64,000 nucleotides of DNA from GCA-003244245 sp963822695 (GCA_963822695.1 CAWGJH010000008.1:124001-188000); one strand, 5' to 3'; positions 17,720 through 26,571 are shown, counted from the stretch's first letter. Notes: a model not told the origin generated them from the sequence alone. Numbers and translations: made by a program.

Positions 17720-18757
17720 TCACTCACGGGCCGTCAGGTCTTGGTCGGTGAAGACTCGGCTGCCGAGGAGGTCCTCCGTGGCGAGCGTGGTGAGCTCTTC
17801 CTTGCTGACCGGTCGATCCGCCTCCATGAGGCGGCTCGCGTGCCGTAGCCGGGCCCGCTCGATCGCATTGCGGACACTGCGGGCGTTGGCGAACCGTGGT
17901 TGGCCCTTGCGGCGCTCCAGGTACTCGATGAAGGTCTTCTGGGCCTCCGGGGTGAAGCTGTAGCCCTCTGCCCGGATCATGAGCTTCCCGATTCCATCCA
18001 GTTCCTCGATCGTGTAGTCGGGGAAATCGATGTGGTGCGCGATCCGGGAGCTCATTCCGGGGTTGGACACGAAGAAGGAGTCCATCCGGTCTTTATAGCC
18101 GGCGAGGATCACCACGAGGTCCTCCCGCTGGTTTTCCATCACCTGCAGCAGGATCTCGATGGACTCCTGTCCGTAGTCGCGCTCGTTGTCCGCGCGGTAC
18201 AGGTAGTAGGCCTCGTCGATGAACAGCAATCCGCCCATCGCCCGCTTGAGAACCTCCTTCGTCTTGGGCGCGGTGTGCCCGACGTACTGGCCGACCAGGT
18301 CGTCGCGGGTGACGGAGACCAGGTGCCCGCGACGCAGGTAGCCCAGCCGGTGCAGCATGTCGGCCATCCGCATCGCCACGGTGGTCTTGCCGGTGCCCGG
18401 GCTGCCGGTGAAGCTCATGTGCAGGTTGGGCCTGGAGGTGGACAGGCCGAACCGGGCGCGGGCCCGGTCAACCAGCAGCAGCGCGGCGATCTCGCGGATC
18501 CTGGTCTTGACCGGGGCGAGACCGACCAGGTCGGCGTCCAGGGAGGTGAAGACCTCATCGATACCGGTCTCCGCGCGCTCCTTGGCGAGATCGACCCGGG
18601 CGTCCGCCGGTAGCGTCTCTACTGCGTTGTCGTCGGCCTCCTCGGGTGCCCCCGACCCGGCCGTATCACGGCCGGGCGAGGACATACCGAACCCGATGCG
18701 AGCGGGTGCCTCGCTGCTGGGCGGCTGGTTGTTGTCGGGTCGTCGGTTGACGGTCAT
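17720..18757 (-). CDS. cbbX: Red-type RuBisCO activase CbbX
   Basis: 345 residues from the ATG at 18757, chosen because it overlaps the cbbS stop (ATGA); a longer reading to 18838 would overlap cbbS by 85 bp. AAA+ ATPase with Walker A SFTGSPGTGKTTVAMRMADM, Walker B GGLLFIDEAYYLYR, and the pore-loop region DDLVGQYVGHTAPKT. CbbX hexamers remodel inhibited form IC RuBisCO by threading the RbcL C-terminus. The N-terminal 70 residues are longer and more charged than usual and probably disordered. Third gene of the cbbL-cbbS-cbbX operon. Confidence 0.95.
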   Translation of the reverse strand: MTVNRRPDNNQPPSSEAPARIGFGMSSPGRDTAGSGAPEEADDNAVETLPADARVDLAKERAETGIDEVFTSLDADLVGLAPVKTRIREIAALLLVDRARARFGLSTSRPNLHMSFTGSPGTGKTTVAMRMADMLHRLGYLRRGHLVSVTRDDLVGQYVGHTAPKTKEVLKRAMGGLLFIDEAYYLYRADNERDYGQESIEILLQVMENQREDLVVILAGYKDRMDSFFVSNPGMSSRIAHHIDFPDYTIEELDGIGKLMIRAEGYSFTPEAQKTFIEYLERRKGQPRFANARSVRNAIERARLRHASRLMEADRPVSKEELTTLATEDLLGSRVFTDQDLTARE

Positions 18758-19182
18758 TGCTGCTCGCTGTACCGGCGGCCATGCGGCGCGTCGGCGGCGT
18801 AGGGATGCAACGTGTAACGGATGGTGCGGTCGTGCCACTCCTGGCGCTCCAGCCGGAAGCCGGGTTCATCAGTTGGCCGCTGCACGATAAAGGACAGCGC
18901 GACGGTCTGCTTGCCGTAATTCGCGTTGTAGGCGTTGACCCTGACGTAGTGCTCCGGCTTGGCCTTACGGCAGGCGTTCACCTCGGTGAGCACCCCGGCG
19001 GCGTCGTGCAGGTCGAACATTGGCAGCCCCCACATCTCCCAGTAGACGTTGCGGGGGTGCGGGTCGTCGGTGAACTCCACCGAGCAGGGCCAGCCGTTGT
19101 CCAGCGCGTACTGGATCTGCGCGGTGATCTCGGCGTCGGTGAGGTCGGGCAGGAAGGAGAAGGTCCCCTGAGTGATGCGCAT
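18754..19182 (-). CDS. cbbS: RuBisCO small subunit (form IC, red type)
   Basis: 142 residues starting MRITQGTFSFLPDLTDAEIT, with YALDNGWPCSVEFTDDPHPR and YWEMWGLPMFDLHDA. The extended C-terminal segment (IRYTLHPYAADAPHGRRY) is the beta-hairpin extension of red-type small subunits that fills the central channel of the hexadecamer. It lies 25 bp after cbbL and overlaps cbbX by four bases. It has no catalytic residues; it stabilises and tunes the large subunit. Confidence 0.96.
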   Translation of the reverse strand: MRITQGTFSFLPDLTDAEITAQIQYALDNGWPCSVEFTDDPHPRNVYWEMWGLPMFDLHDAAGVLTEVNACRKAKPEHYVRVNAYNANYGKQTVALSFIVQRPTDEPGFRLERQEWHDRTIRYTLHPYAADAPHGRRYSEQQ

Positions 19183-19207
19183 CGTCGGCTCCCTATTCAG
19201 ATCCCCA

Positions 19208-20674
19208 CTAGACGGAGGTCGGCGTCTCGACCACGTCAGGCACGTCGGTCAACTCGTAGTTGAACGAGATGTCACCCCAGGTCGCCAGCGCGACGTCCAG
19301 CTCACGGCTCTTCTTGGCGGCCGCCTTGAGGATGTCGTCACCCTCCTTGCGGTAGTCCCGCCCCTCGTTCCGCGCCTTGATCATCGCCTCCAGCGCGACC
19401 CGGTTGGCGGTGGCGCCGGCGGAGATGCCCATCGGGTGGCCGATCGTGCCGCCGCCGAACTGCAGCACCACGTCCTCGCCGAGGTAATGCAGCAGGTCAT
19501 GCATCTGACCAGCGTGGATCCCGCCCGATGCCACCGGCATCACACCCGGCATCGATCCCCATTCCTGGTCGAAGTACAGGCCCCGGGCCGGGTTCGCCGG
19601 TACCCGCCCCAGCCGCAGCGTGTCGTAGTAGCCCATGATCGCGTTCGGATCGCCCTCCAGCTTGCCGACCACCGTGCCGGAGTGGATGTGGTCCACCCCA
19701 GCCAGCCGCATCCACTTGGCGAGCACCCGGAAGTTCACCCCGTGGTTCTTCTGCCGGGCGTAGGTGGCGTACCCGGCCCGGTGCAGGTGCAGGATCAGGC
19801 CGTTGGCCCGAGCCCACTTCGCCATCGACTGGATCGCGGTGAAGCCGATGGTGAGGTCGATCATGATGATGACGCTGCCGAGCTCCTTGGCGAAGGTGGC
19901 CCGCTCGTACATGTCCTCCATCGTGGCCGCGGTGACGTTCAGGTAGTGGCCCTTGACCTCACCGGTCGCCGCCGAAGCGCGGTTGACTCCCTCCATTGAA
20001 TAGAGGTACCGATCGCGCCAGCGCATGAACGGCTGGGAGTTGATGTTCTCGTCGTCCTTGGTGAAGTCCAGCCCGCCGCGCAGCGCCTCGTAGACGACGC
20101 GGCCGTAATTGCGGGCGGATAGGCCCAGCTTGGGCTTGGTGGTAGCGCCGAGCAGCGGCCTGCCGAACTTGTCCAGATATTCCCGTTCCGTCACGATCCC
20201 GTGTGCGGGCCCCTGGAAGGTCTTGACGTAATGCAGTGGGATCCGCATGTCTTCCAGCCGCAGCGCCTTGAGCGCCTTGAACCCGAACACGTTGCCGATG
20301 ATCGAGGAGGTGAGGTTGGCGATCGACCCTTCCTCGAACAGGTCGATGTCATAGGCGATGTAGGCGATGTACTGGTTCTCCGCGCCGGGCACCGCCTCAA
20401 CCCGGTAGCACTTGGCCTGGTAGGTCTTGTAGTCGGTCAGCCGGTCGGTCCAGACCACCGTCCAGGTCGCGGTCGAGGACTCTCCAGCGACTGCGGCGCC
20501 GGCCTCCTCCGGCGGTACGCCGGGTTGCGGGGTGATCCGGAACGCGCACAGGACGTCGGTGTCCTTGAACTGGTAGTCGGGCTCCCAGTAGCCCATCTCG
20601 GCATATGGGATAACCCCGGCGGACCAGCGATCTGCCTTCTTCTTCTTCGATCCGTTGACTTCGGTGTCGGCCAC
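19208..20674 (-). CDS. cbbL: RuBisCO large subunit (form IC, red type)
   Basis: 488 residues from GTG 20674, with AGAGGAGG upstream. Carboxylates ribulose-1,5-bisphosphate. Active-site motifs are complete: TTKPKLGLSARNYG (catalytic Lys), GGLDFTKDDENINSQPFMRW (Lys to be carbamylated, with Asp and Glu binding magnesium), HRAGYATYARQKNHG (catalytic His), HSGTVVGKLEGD (loop 6 Lys) and QFGGGTIGHP (phosphate site). The length and the motif context match form IC enzymes of hydrogen- or CO-oxidising actinomycetes. First gene of cbbLSX, divergent from cbbR. Confidence 0.97.
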   Translation of the reverse strand: MADTEVNGSKKKKADRWSAGVIPYAEMGYWEPDYQFKDTDVLCAFRITPQPGVPPEEAGAAVAGESSTATWTVVWTDRLTDYKTYQAKCYRVEAVPGAENQYIAYIAYDIDLFEEGSIANLTSSIIGNVFGFKALKALRLEDMRIPLHYVKTFQGPAHGIVTEREYLDKFGRPLLGATTKPKLGLSARNYGRVVYEALRGGLDFTKDDENINSQPFMRWRDRYLYSMEGVNRASAATGEVKGHYLNVTAATMEDMYERATFAKELGSVIIMIDLTIGFTAIQSMAKWARANGLILHLHRAGYATYARQKNHGVNFRVLAKWMRLAGVDHIHSGTVVGKLEGDPNAIMGYYDTLRLGRVPANPARGLYFDQEWGSMPGVMPVASGGIHAGQMHDLLHYLGEDVVLQFGGGTIGHPMGISAGATANRVALEAMIKARNEGRDYRKEGDDILKAAAKKSRELDVALATWGDISFNYELTDVPDVVETPTSV

Positions 20675-20804
20675 GCTTGCCTCCTCTGGTCACTATGAGC
20701 TTGGCGGTAAATAATCATCCTGTCTATCAAGTCTTTGGCCGCGACTATGTACTGATTGCTCAGGGGTCGCTGTGACGCAGGGGGTGCCATGACCCGGGAT
20801 TGCC
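20675..20804. promoter_or_regulatory. Divergent cbbL / cbbR control region
   Basis: The 130-bp gap between the divergent cbbL and cbbR starts contains an AT-rich core (20704-20740, GGTAAATAATCATCC) unusual for its surroundings, where CbbR-type LysR proteins normally bind. I could not resolve a clean TNA-N7-TNA pair, so the exact operator is left open. Confidence 0.5.
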
Positions 20805-21848
20805 ATGACTGAGTCTCGTTTGCGCACGCTGGTTGCGCTGGCGGCCACCGGATCGGTGCGCGGTGCCGCCAGCCGCCTGATGGTCACCGAGTCCGCGGTG
20901 TCGGCCTCGATCGGAGCACTGGCCCGCGAGCTTGGCGTGCCACTCGTGGAGTCGGTGGGCCGTGGGCTCCGGCTGACCGCGTCGGGTGTTGTCTACGCCC
21001 GATACGCCCGCCGGGTACTGGGATTGCTTGACGAGGGTGCGGCGGCCGCGATTCAGGAGCTCGACCCGGAGCGGGGTCGGCTACGGCTCGCCGCGGTCAC
21101 CACCGCCGGGGAGCACCTGCTGCCCGCCTTGCTGGCCCAGTTCCGTCGGCGGCACCCGAGAGTCGCGCTGGCTCTGGAGACGGCCCCCAGCGCGCAGGTG
21201 TGGGATCTGGTCGTCGCCCACGAGGTCGACCTGGTCATCGCCGGAGCGCCGCCCTCGGGGGTCGAGGCGCGGGTGGTCGCCACCAAGCCCAACGAGCTCG
21301 TGGTCGTGGCGGCGTCCTCGGTCGCCGAGGCCTTCGACTGGGCGAGCACCCCATGGCTGCTGCGCGAGCAGGGGTCGGCTACCCGCACGAGGGTCGAGGC
21401 CTACCTGAAGTCCCAGCATGTCGCCCCACCCCGCCTGGTGCTGGGTTCCAACGGGGCGGTGGTGGCCGGCGCGGTGGCCGAGCTCGGGTGCGCGCTGGTC
21501 TCCCGGGACGCCATCGCCGACCTGCTGTCCGACGGGCGACTGGTCACGGTACCCACTCCGGGCACCCCCATGCGGCGATCGTGGCATGCGGTCATCGGTG
21601 CCTACTCCGGCGCCTCCACCTGCCTGTTCGTCCGGCACTTGCACGCGTCCGGCTGGCGACCACACGGCCTACGGTCCGCCCCGGCGTCCCCTGGGACGTC
21701 TGCCGGAGCGCCTGTCAGGACGTCTGGCGGGGCGTCACCGCTCCCCCCACCGGATCCACCCACTGGGGGACGTGCGTTGCGGCAGTCCCGGCCTAGGCTC
21801 GATGGCGGCGGCGAGGACCGGCCCGTCGCGGTGGAGGGAGTGCCATGA
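20805..21848 (+). CDS. cbbR: LysR-family regulator CbbR
   Basis: 347 residues from ATG 20805. The N-terminal winged helix-turn-helix reads LRTLVALAATGSVRGAASRL and TESAVSASIGALARELGVPL; the effector domain follows (ERGRLRLAAVTTAGEHLLPA, VALALETAPSAQVWDLVVA). LysR genes divergent from cbbL are the standard activators of Calvin-cycle operons and respond to metabolites such as RuBP or NADPH. The C-terminal 50 residues are Pro/Gly-rich and look disordered. Its stop overlaps the aldolase start (ATGA), so regulator and aldolase are co-translated, an arrangement less common than a free-standing cbbR. Confidence 0.92.
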   Translation: MTESRLRTLVALAATGSVRGAASRLMVTESAVSASIGALARELGVPLVESVGRGLRLTASGVVYARYARRVLGLLDEGAAAAIQELDPERGRLRLAAVTTAGEHLLPALLAQFRRRHPRVALALETAPSAQVWDLVVAHEVDLVIAGAPPSGVEARVVATKPNELVVVAASSVAEAFDWASTPWLLREQGSATRTRVEAYLKSQHVAPPRLVLGSNGAVVAGAVAELGCALVSRDAIADLLSDGRLVTVPTPGTPMRRSWHAVIGAYSGASTCLFVRHLHASGWRPHGLRSAPASPGTSAGAPVRTSGGASPLPPPDPPTGGRALRQSRPRLDGGGEDRPVAVEGVP

Positions 21849-22825
21849 TCGAGGCGCTGTACAGAACCGCCCGAGCGATGGTGAGCCGGCCGCGCGGCAT
21901 CCTCGCGGCCGACGAGAGCATCGGCACCATGTCCTCCCGGCTGGAGAAGGCCGGGGTCGCGGCGACCGCGGAGAACCGGCGGGCCTATCGGGAGATGCTG
22001 CTCAGAACTCCGGAGTTGCACCGCGGCATCAGTGGAGTGATCCTGTCCGACGAGACCTTCAACCAGAAGCTCGACGACGGGCAGGACTTCCCGCACGCCC
22101 TGCACGCCCTGAACATCCTGCCCGGCATCAAGGTCGACACCGGCGCGAAGGATTTAGCCTTCTCGCCTGGTGAGAAGGTGACCGAGGGCCTCGACGGCTT
22201 GCGCGAGCGGCTGCAGGATTACGTCTCACGCGGTGCCCGTTTCGCCAAGTGGCGCGCCGTGATCACCATCGGTGATGGCAGGCCAACCCGGCGCGCGCTG
22301 CGGGCGAACGCGCACGCGCTGGCGCGTTATGCCGCGCTGTGCCAGGAGTCGGGGGTGGTGCCCATCGTCGAGCCTGAGGTGTTGATGGATGGTGACCACA
22401 CCATCGACCGGTGCGCCGAAGTGACTCGCGCGACGCTGGAGCACGTGATGGCGGAGTTGGACGAGGCTGGGGTGGATCTCGCCGGCGCCGTGCTCAAGCC
22501 CAACATGGTCGTGCCGGGCTCGACCTCGGGCCAGCAGGCCAGCCCCGAGGAGGTCGCGGAGCAGACCGTGGCCACGCTGCGGGCGGTGCTGCCGGAGTCG
22601 CTGGCCGGGGTCGCCTTCCTCTCCGGGGGTCAGTCGCCGGAGGTGGCCACCGTGAACCTGGCCGCGATGCAGAAGCACGAGACACCGTGGCCGCTGACCT
22701 TCTCCTTCGGGCGGGCGTTGGTCGCCCCGGCGCTGAAGGCCTGGCACGGGGACCCCACCCTGGTCGCCGCGGGCCAGCAGGCGCTGGCCGACCGGGTCAG
22801 GCCCAACTCGGCTGCCGTGGCGTAA
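21845..22825 (+). CDS. Class I fructose-bisphosphate aldolase
   Basis: 326 residues starting in the ATGA overlap with cbbR. Schiff-base aldolase motifs are present: RGILAADESIGTMSSRLEKA at the N-terminus, GARFAKWRAVITIGDG, IVEPEVLMDGDH, and the lysine that binds substrate in GAVLKPNMVVPG; SGGQSPEVATVNL follows. It makes fructose-1,6-bisphosphate (or sedoheptulose bisphosphate) from triose phosphates, a regeneration step of the Calvin cycle, which fits co-transcription with cbbR. The C-terminal Tyr of vertebrate enzymes is absent, as in many bacterial class I aldolases. Confidence 0.95.
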   Translation: MIEALYRTARAMVSRPRGILAADESIGTMSSRLEKAGVAATAENRRAYREMLLRTPELHRGISGVILSDETFNQKLDDGQDFPHALHALNILPGIKVDTGAKDLAFSPGEKVTEGLDGLRERLQDYVSRGARFAKWRAVITIGDGRPTRRALRANAHALARYAALCQESGVVPIVEPEVLMDGDHTIDRCAEVTRATLEHVMAELDEAGVDLAGAVLKPNMVVPGSTSGQQASPEEVAEQTVATLRAVLPESLAGVAFLSGGQSPEVATVNLAAMQKHETPWPLTFSFGRALVAPALKAWHGDPTLVAAGQQALADRVRPNSAAVA

Positions 22826-22838
22826 CACAGGGGACAGG

Positions 22839-23498
22839 TCAGCGGAAAAGGCCCTCGCGCAGCGCCGTTGCCACCGCCGCTGCCCGGTCGGTCACTTCCA
22901 GCTTGCGGTAAATGCCACGCACGTGACTCTTGACCGTCTCCTCGCCCACTACCAGTTCGGCGGCGATGGCACGGTTGGACGAGCCCCCTACCATCAGTGA
23001 GAGCACCTCGCTCTCCCGGGGGGTGAGGCCGAGGTGTGCGCCGGGCCAGTACTCGCCGGCCTGGAGCCGGGCGGCGGAAGCCCCGGCTCGGGCACTGAGG
23101 CCAGCGTCGACGACCACTCCGCCGGCGTGCACCCGGTGCAATTGTTCGACCAACTCCGGGCCGTCGATCCGCTTGAGGAGGTAACCCGCCGCCCCTGCCT
23201 GCATGGCTTGGAACAGGTACTGCTCATCGTCGTAGACGGTGAGCAGTACGACCCGGCGTCCGGGGAAGTCCCGCACGAGGTCGCGGCACAAATCCAGCCC
23301 GCTCTCCCCGCCCAACCGCACGTCGGCGAGGACTATGTCGGGGTTCAGCCCAGCTACTATCCGTCGCGCGGTCGCCGCATCCGCGGCTTCGCCGACCACC
23401 CGCACTTGCCCAGCGAACCGGCTGAGCATCGCTTTGAGGCCAGTACGCACCATTTCATGGTCATCGACCAGGACCACGCGCAGCGGCTGGCCTTCCAT
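22839..23498 (-). CDS. NarL/LuxR-type response regulator
   Basis: 219 residues. A receiver domain (VVLVDDHEMVRTGLKAML) has its phosphoacceptor Asp in DIVLADVRLGG and the conserved Lys in GYLLKRI. The C-terminal LuxR helix-turn-helix reads LTPRESEVLSLMVGG and VGEETVKSHVRGIYRKLEV. No histidine kinase gene lies beside it, so its sensor is elsewhere. It is divergent from phosphoribulokinase, and a run of four ACACGA repeats fills the shared control region; it may regulate that gene, as inference. Confidence 0.93.
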   Translation of the reverse strand: MEGQPLRVVLVDDHEMVRTGLKAMLSRFAGQVRVVGEAADAATARRIVAGLNPDIVLADVRLGGESGLDLCRDLVRDFPGRRVVLLTVYDDEQYLFQAMQAGAAGYLLKRIDGPELVEQLHRVHAGGVVVDAGLSARAGASAARLQAGEYWPGAHLGLTPRESEVLSLMVGGSSNRAIAAELVVGEETVKSHVRGIYRKLEVTDRAAAVATALREGLFR

Positions 23499-23535
23499 GC
23501 GCTGAGTGTAATCAGCACATTAGGCGTGGTCCGTG

Positions 23536-23581
23536 ACACGATCTGGGGACACGATCCGGGAAACACGAGCTGGAAACACGA
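23536..23581 (+). promoter_or_regulatory. Four ACACGA iterons at 13-14 bp spacing
   Basis: ACACGA occurs at 23536, 23549, 23563 and 23576, with partly conserved flanks (GACACGATCTGGG, GACACGATCCGGG, AAACACGAGCTGG, AAACACGATAAGA). The spacing of 13-14 bp is regular. The array lies 38 bp upstream of the response-regulator start and 133 bp upstream of phosphoribulokinase, so it is a good candidate operator for either. Confidence 0.5.
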
Positions 23582-23713
23582 TAAGAGGACGATGCGGGCC
23601 GGATTCCCCTTGCCTTTCCCTCCAGGAGGGGACGCCGGCCGTGGCCAGTTTGATTACCGTCAGGTACGGCTCGTGGAGTCGTGGCGTGGCCTTGCGGAGA
23701 AAAGGGGTGTGTC

Positions 23714-24658
23714 GTGCCCGATAAGTTGTTGCGGATGGAGCGAGCCGGATCCAGTACGTCGCGGCCGGTGATGCTCGCGATCGCCGGCGACAGCGCTGCG
23801 GGGAAGACCACGCTGACCAAGGGCCTGGTGGACGCGCTGGGCGCCGATCGCATCACCTCCCTGTGCGTGGATGACTACCACCGCTACGACCGGCAGGAAC
23901 GCAAGGGACTGCCGTTCACCGCGCTGCACCCGGACTGCAACTACGTGCAGATCATGGAGCAGCATCTGCAGCTGCTGGCCACCGGCCAGCCGGTGCTCAA
24001 GCCGATCTATGACCACCACACCGGCCAGCTCACTCGACCCGAACTCATCGAGCCCACCGATTTCGTGATCGTGGAAGGCTTGCTGCCGCTGCACACCCGG
24101 CTGGCCCAGGCGTGCTTCGACATCACCGTGTACCTCGACCCGCCCGAGCACATCCGCCGCGACTGGAAGGTCAAGCGGGATGTCAGCAAGCGTGGGTACA
24201 CCCCGGAGCAGGTGCTGGCCGAACTCGACAAGCGGGAGCCCGAGTCCGAGGCGTTCATCCGCCCACAACGCTCCGCCGCCGACATCGTGGTCCGGTTCGG
24301 CCCCGTCGAGACCCGTCAGGACCCGCCGGACACCCCGTTGTCGGCTGAGCTGACGCTGCGCCCGACGATCCCTCACCCCGACCTCACCGGGGCCGGGGTG
24401 TTCCGCGAGTCCGACCGGCGTGCCATGCACCTTAAGCTGGCCCGCGACGAGGACGGCAGACCGGTGGATGCGCTGCACGTGCACGGGTATGTGCCTCGCG
24501 AGGAGAGCCGGCTGCTGGAGAAGGTGATCTGGGCGAAGCTCGACACCGAGGCGGAGTTGCCGTCCTCGCTAGGCCAGGTCGGTGACGGCGTCCGCAGTGA
24601 GCCACTGGCGATCACCCAGCTGTTGCTGCTTTACCACATGCTCGACTCAGTTCGCTGA
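23714..24658 (+). CDS. prk: Phosphoribulokinase
   Basis: 314 residues from GTG 23714, chosen because GGAGAAAAGGGG precedes it. P-loop AIAGDSAAGKTTLTKGL at about residues 23-39, then CVDDYHRYDRQERKGLPFTA with the substrate-binding residues, and FVIVEGLLPLHTRLAQ. These mark the P-loop NTP hydrolase phosphoribulokinase/uridine kinase family. The enzyme makes ribulose-1,5-bisphosphate for the RuBisCO encoded upstream, so the window holds both reactions specific to the Calvin cycle. It lies apart from cbbLSX, in its own transcription unit with an iteron array in its control region. Confidence 0.95.
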   Translation: MPDKLLRMERAGSSTSRPVMLAIAGDSAAGKTTLTKGLVDALGADRITSLCVDDYHRYDRQERKGLPFTALHPDCNYVQIMEQHLQLLATGQPVLKPIYDHHTGQLTRPELIEPTDFVIVEGLLPLHTRLAQACFDITVYLDPPEHIRRDWKVKRDVSKRGYTPEQVLAELDKREPESEAFIRPQRSAADIVVRFGPVETRQDPPDTPLSAELTLRPTIPHPDLTGAGVFRESDRRAMHLKLARDEDGRPVDALHVHGYVPREESRLLEKVIWAKLDTEAELPSSLGQVGDGVRSEPLAITQLLLLYHMLDSVR

Positions 24659-24664
24659 CGGTAG

Positions 24665-24728
24665 AAGGTGCACAAGCATCCATAAGCCCCCCTCCGGGTT
24701 GGTCGAAAGGTGCACAAGCATCCATAAG
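24665..24728. repeat. 22-bp direct repeat, 42-bp period
   Basis: A 22-bp unit beginning AAGGTGCACAAGCATCCATA occurs at 24665-24686 and 24707-24728, with the palindrome GTGCAC inside. On the minus strand it reads as a repeated LMDACAP peptide, which I take as a chance reading of an intergenic repeat rather than a gene. It follows the prk stop by 6 bp. Confidence 0.6.
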
Positions 24729-24751
24729 ACCGTCCGGGGGCGGGGCGTTGG

Positions 24752-24988
24752 TCACTGGGTTCCCCAGACGCTGGAGGCGTCCCAGAGCATGCCGGCCAGC
24801 TGCTCGGCTTCCTGGCGGGTCAGCACGACCGTGGTCGTGATCCTTCCGTTGCCGGTGAGCCACACGTGCCCAGCCCCACCCACGCCCTGCCGGGTGACGA
24901 TCAGGGTGGTGGGCTCACCCTCCAGCATCTGGGCCCGCAACATCGCGCGGAACGTCTCCTCGGGAGTGCTCATGTCGGGAGTACTCAT
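24752..24988 (-). CDS. Small uncharacterised protein (78 aa)
   Basis: Starts at ATG 24988 (MSTPDMSTPEETFRAMLRAQ). The body MLEGEPTTLIVTRQGVGGAG and ITTTVVLTRQEAEQLAGMLW reads as a short beta-alpha domain with coding-type composition. Its start overlaps the stop of a 16-codon ORF (25035-24985, MSDNLTEAPRPLAGAR) in an ATGA; that tiny ORF may be a leader. It is divergent from the HTH-TPR regulator gene, the position in which actinomycetes often keep small partners of such regulators. No function recognised. Confidence 0.6.
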   Translation of the reverse strand: MSTPDMSTPEETFRAMLRAQMLEGEPTTLIVTRQGVGGAGHVWLTGNGRITTTVVLTRQEAEQLAGMLWDASSVWGTQ

Positions 24989-25192
24989 CGGGCACCAGCC
25001 AGCGGCCGGGGTGCTTCCGTCAGGTTGTCGCTCATGCTGGGTAAGGCAACCGGAGTGAACGGTATGCCGGAAGTGGTGCACGAGGTGCGTTTCGGTGCCC
25101 GTGCTGTCCACGCGCCGCGCCCCAGTTCCATCCCGGGTGCCAGCGCGTTACGGTGCGGTACCACCAGCTGATTACGATCATGGGCACGGGGG

Positions 25193-26566
25193 ATGATGGA
25201 CTCAACCAGCACACTTGCTGTCGTGCTCACCGAGTTGGGCTGGAAGCCCGAGGTGTTAGCTTGGCGGCTGAACAGCGTCGCCACCGTGCACGGGCGCGAT
25301 GAGCGGGTGCACGCCAAGACGCCGTACAAGTGGCTGCGCGGTGATCGGCCGCGCTCCCCGTGGCCCGCGCTGATGGCCGCGCTGCTGACCGAGGAGCTGG
25401 GGCGCCCGATCACTACGGCCGATCTGGGTTGGGGCGGTGATGACGTCGAGGCGGTCTCGGCGATCAGTGGTCTGGTGTTGCCCTGGACCGTGGCTGGGAG
25501 CTTGCACGCGGTGCGGGTGGTGACCGACGCTGGGAGCATGGACCGGCGGATTCTGCTGACGTTGCTGGGTGCGGCGGCGTGCGTGCCCGCCCATGAGTGG
25601 TTGATCGCCCGCCCCGACACCGGGGTGGCTCGCGCATCCGGCTCACCGCTGCCGATCGGGGTGGTCGATCACCTTGATGACATCGCCGGCCGGTTGCGCC
25701 GGATGGATGACCAGATCGGCGGTGAAACGCTGCTTCCGCTGGTCCGCGTCCATCTGCGGTACGTGCAGGGTCTGCTCGACCAGCGCCGCTACACCGATAC
25801 GGTCGGGCGGCGGCTGCACGCCACCGCCGCCGAGCTGATGCGTCAGGCCGGCTGGTCCGCGCGGGATAGCGGGCACTACCCGCAGGCCCAGCGGTACTGG
25901 GTTGCCGCGCTGCACGCCGCGCACGCCGCCGGAGACCGGGCACTGGGCGCCAATGTCGTGGCACTCATGTCCTTGCAGGCCAAAGACCTGGGCCAGATTC
26001 GGGAGGCGGTTACGCTGGCCGAGACCGCCCGGGCCGGCTACCCCGGTGCCTCGCCTCGAGTTGCCGCGATGCTCGATCTGCGCGCGGCCGAGGCGCACGC
26101 TTGTGACCGCGCGGTCACCGAGTGCCGCCGCGCTCTGGACACTGCCTTCGACCGGCTCGGCGACACCCCCGGATCTTCGGGTGAGCCAGACTGGTGCTAC
26201 TGGATCGATGAGGCCTCGGCTCACGGCTTTGCCGGCAGCTGCTACCTGCACTTGCAGGACTGGGACCGAGCCCGGCAGCACCTGCGCACCGCATTGCGCC
26301 TGCTGGACCCGAGTTACGCCCGTGACGGCGCGCTGGACCACATCAAGCTCGCCACCACCTACCTGCGCCAGGACCAGCCTGAGGTCGAGCACGCAGTCAC
26401 CCTGGCCACTCGCGCGGTGGAGACACTCACCGGCGAGGTCGACTCCACCTACGTCGTCGGCCACCTGGCCCGGCTCGTCGGTGACTTCGCCCCCTACCGG
26501 CGACGGCCCGCCGTGCGCCAGTTCACCGAGCAGGCCGCCGGGCTCCTCACCTCGGCCACTTTCTGA
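25193..26566 (+). CDS. HTH-TPR transcriptional regulator
   Basis: 457 residues; start at ATG 25193 or the adjacent ATG 25196, with GGGG upstream. A winged or XRE-like DNA-binding head (VLTELGWKPEVLAWRLNSVA, AKTPYKWLRGDRPRSPWP) is followed by a linker MDRRILLTLLGAAACVPAHE and about 300 residues of TPR-like helical repeats (AEAHACDRAVTECRRALDTA). Such regulators are abundant in filamentous actinomycetes and in some cases respond to small signalling peptides or hormones through the repeats. Its linker is closely matched by the fragment at 12545-12907. Converges on the ArsA pair. Target genes are unknown. Confidence 0.8.
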   Translation: MMDSTSTLAVVLTELGWKPEVLAWRLNSVATVHGRDERVHAKTPYKWLRGDRPRSPWPALMAALLTEELGRPITTADLGWGGDDVEAVSAISGLVLPWTVAGSLHAVRVVTDAGSMDRRILLTLLGAAACVPAHEWLIARPDTGVARASGSPLPIGVVDHLDDIAGRLRRMDDQIGGETLLPLVRVHLRYVQGLLDQRRYTDTVGRRLHATAAELMRQAGWSARDSGHYPQAQRYWVAALHAAHAAGDRALGANVVALMSLQAKDLGQIREAVTLAETARAGYPGASPRVAAMLDLRAAEAHACDRAVTECRRALDTAFDRLGDTPGSSGEPDWCYWIDEASAHGFAGSCYLHLQDWDRARQHLRTALRLLDPSYARDGALDHIKLATTYLRQDQPEVEHAVTLATRAVETLTGEVDSTYVVGHLARLVGDFAPYRRRPAVRQFTEQAAGLLTSATF

Positions 26567-26571
26567 ACGGC

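Noticed and set aside
24612..24863. Minus-strand ORF with a repeated LMDACAP peptide
   Set aside because: The peptide repeat only mirrors the 22-bp DNA repeat, and the ORF overlaps the prk 3' end and the 78-residue gene.
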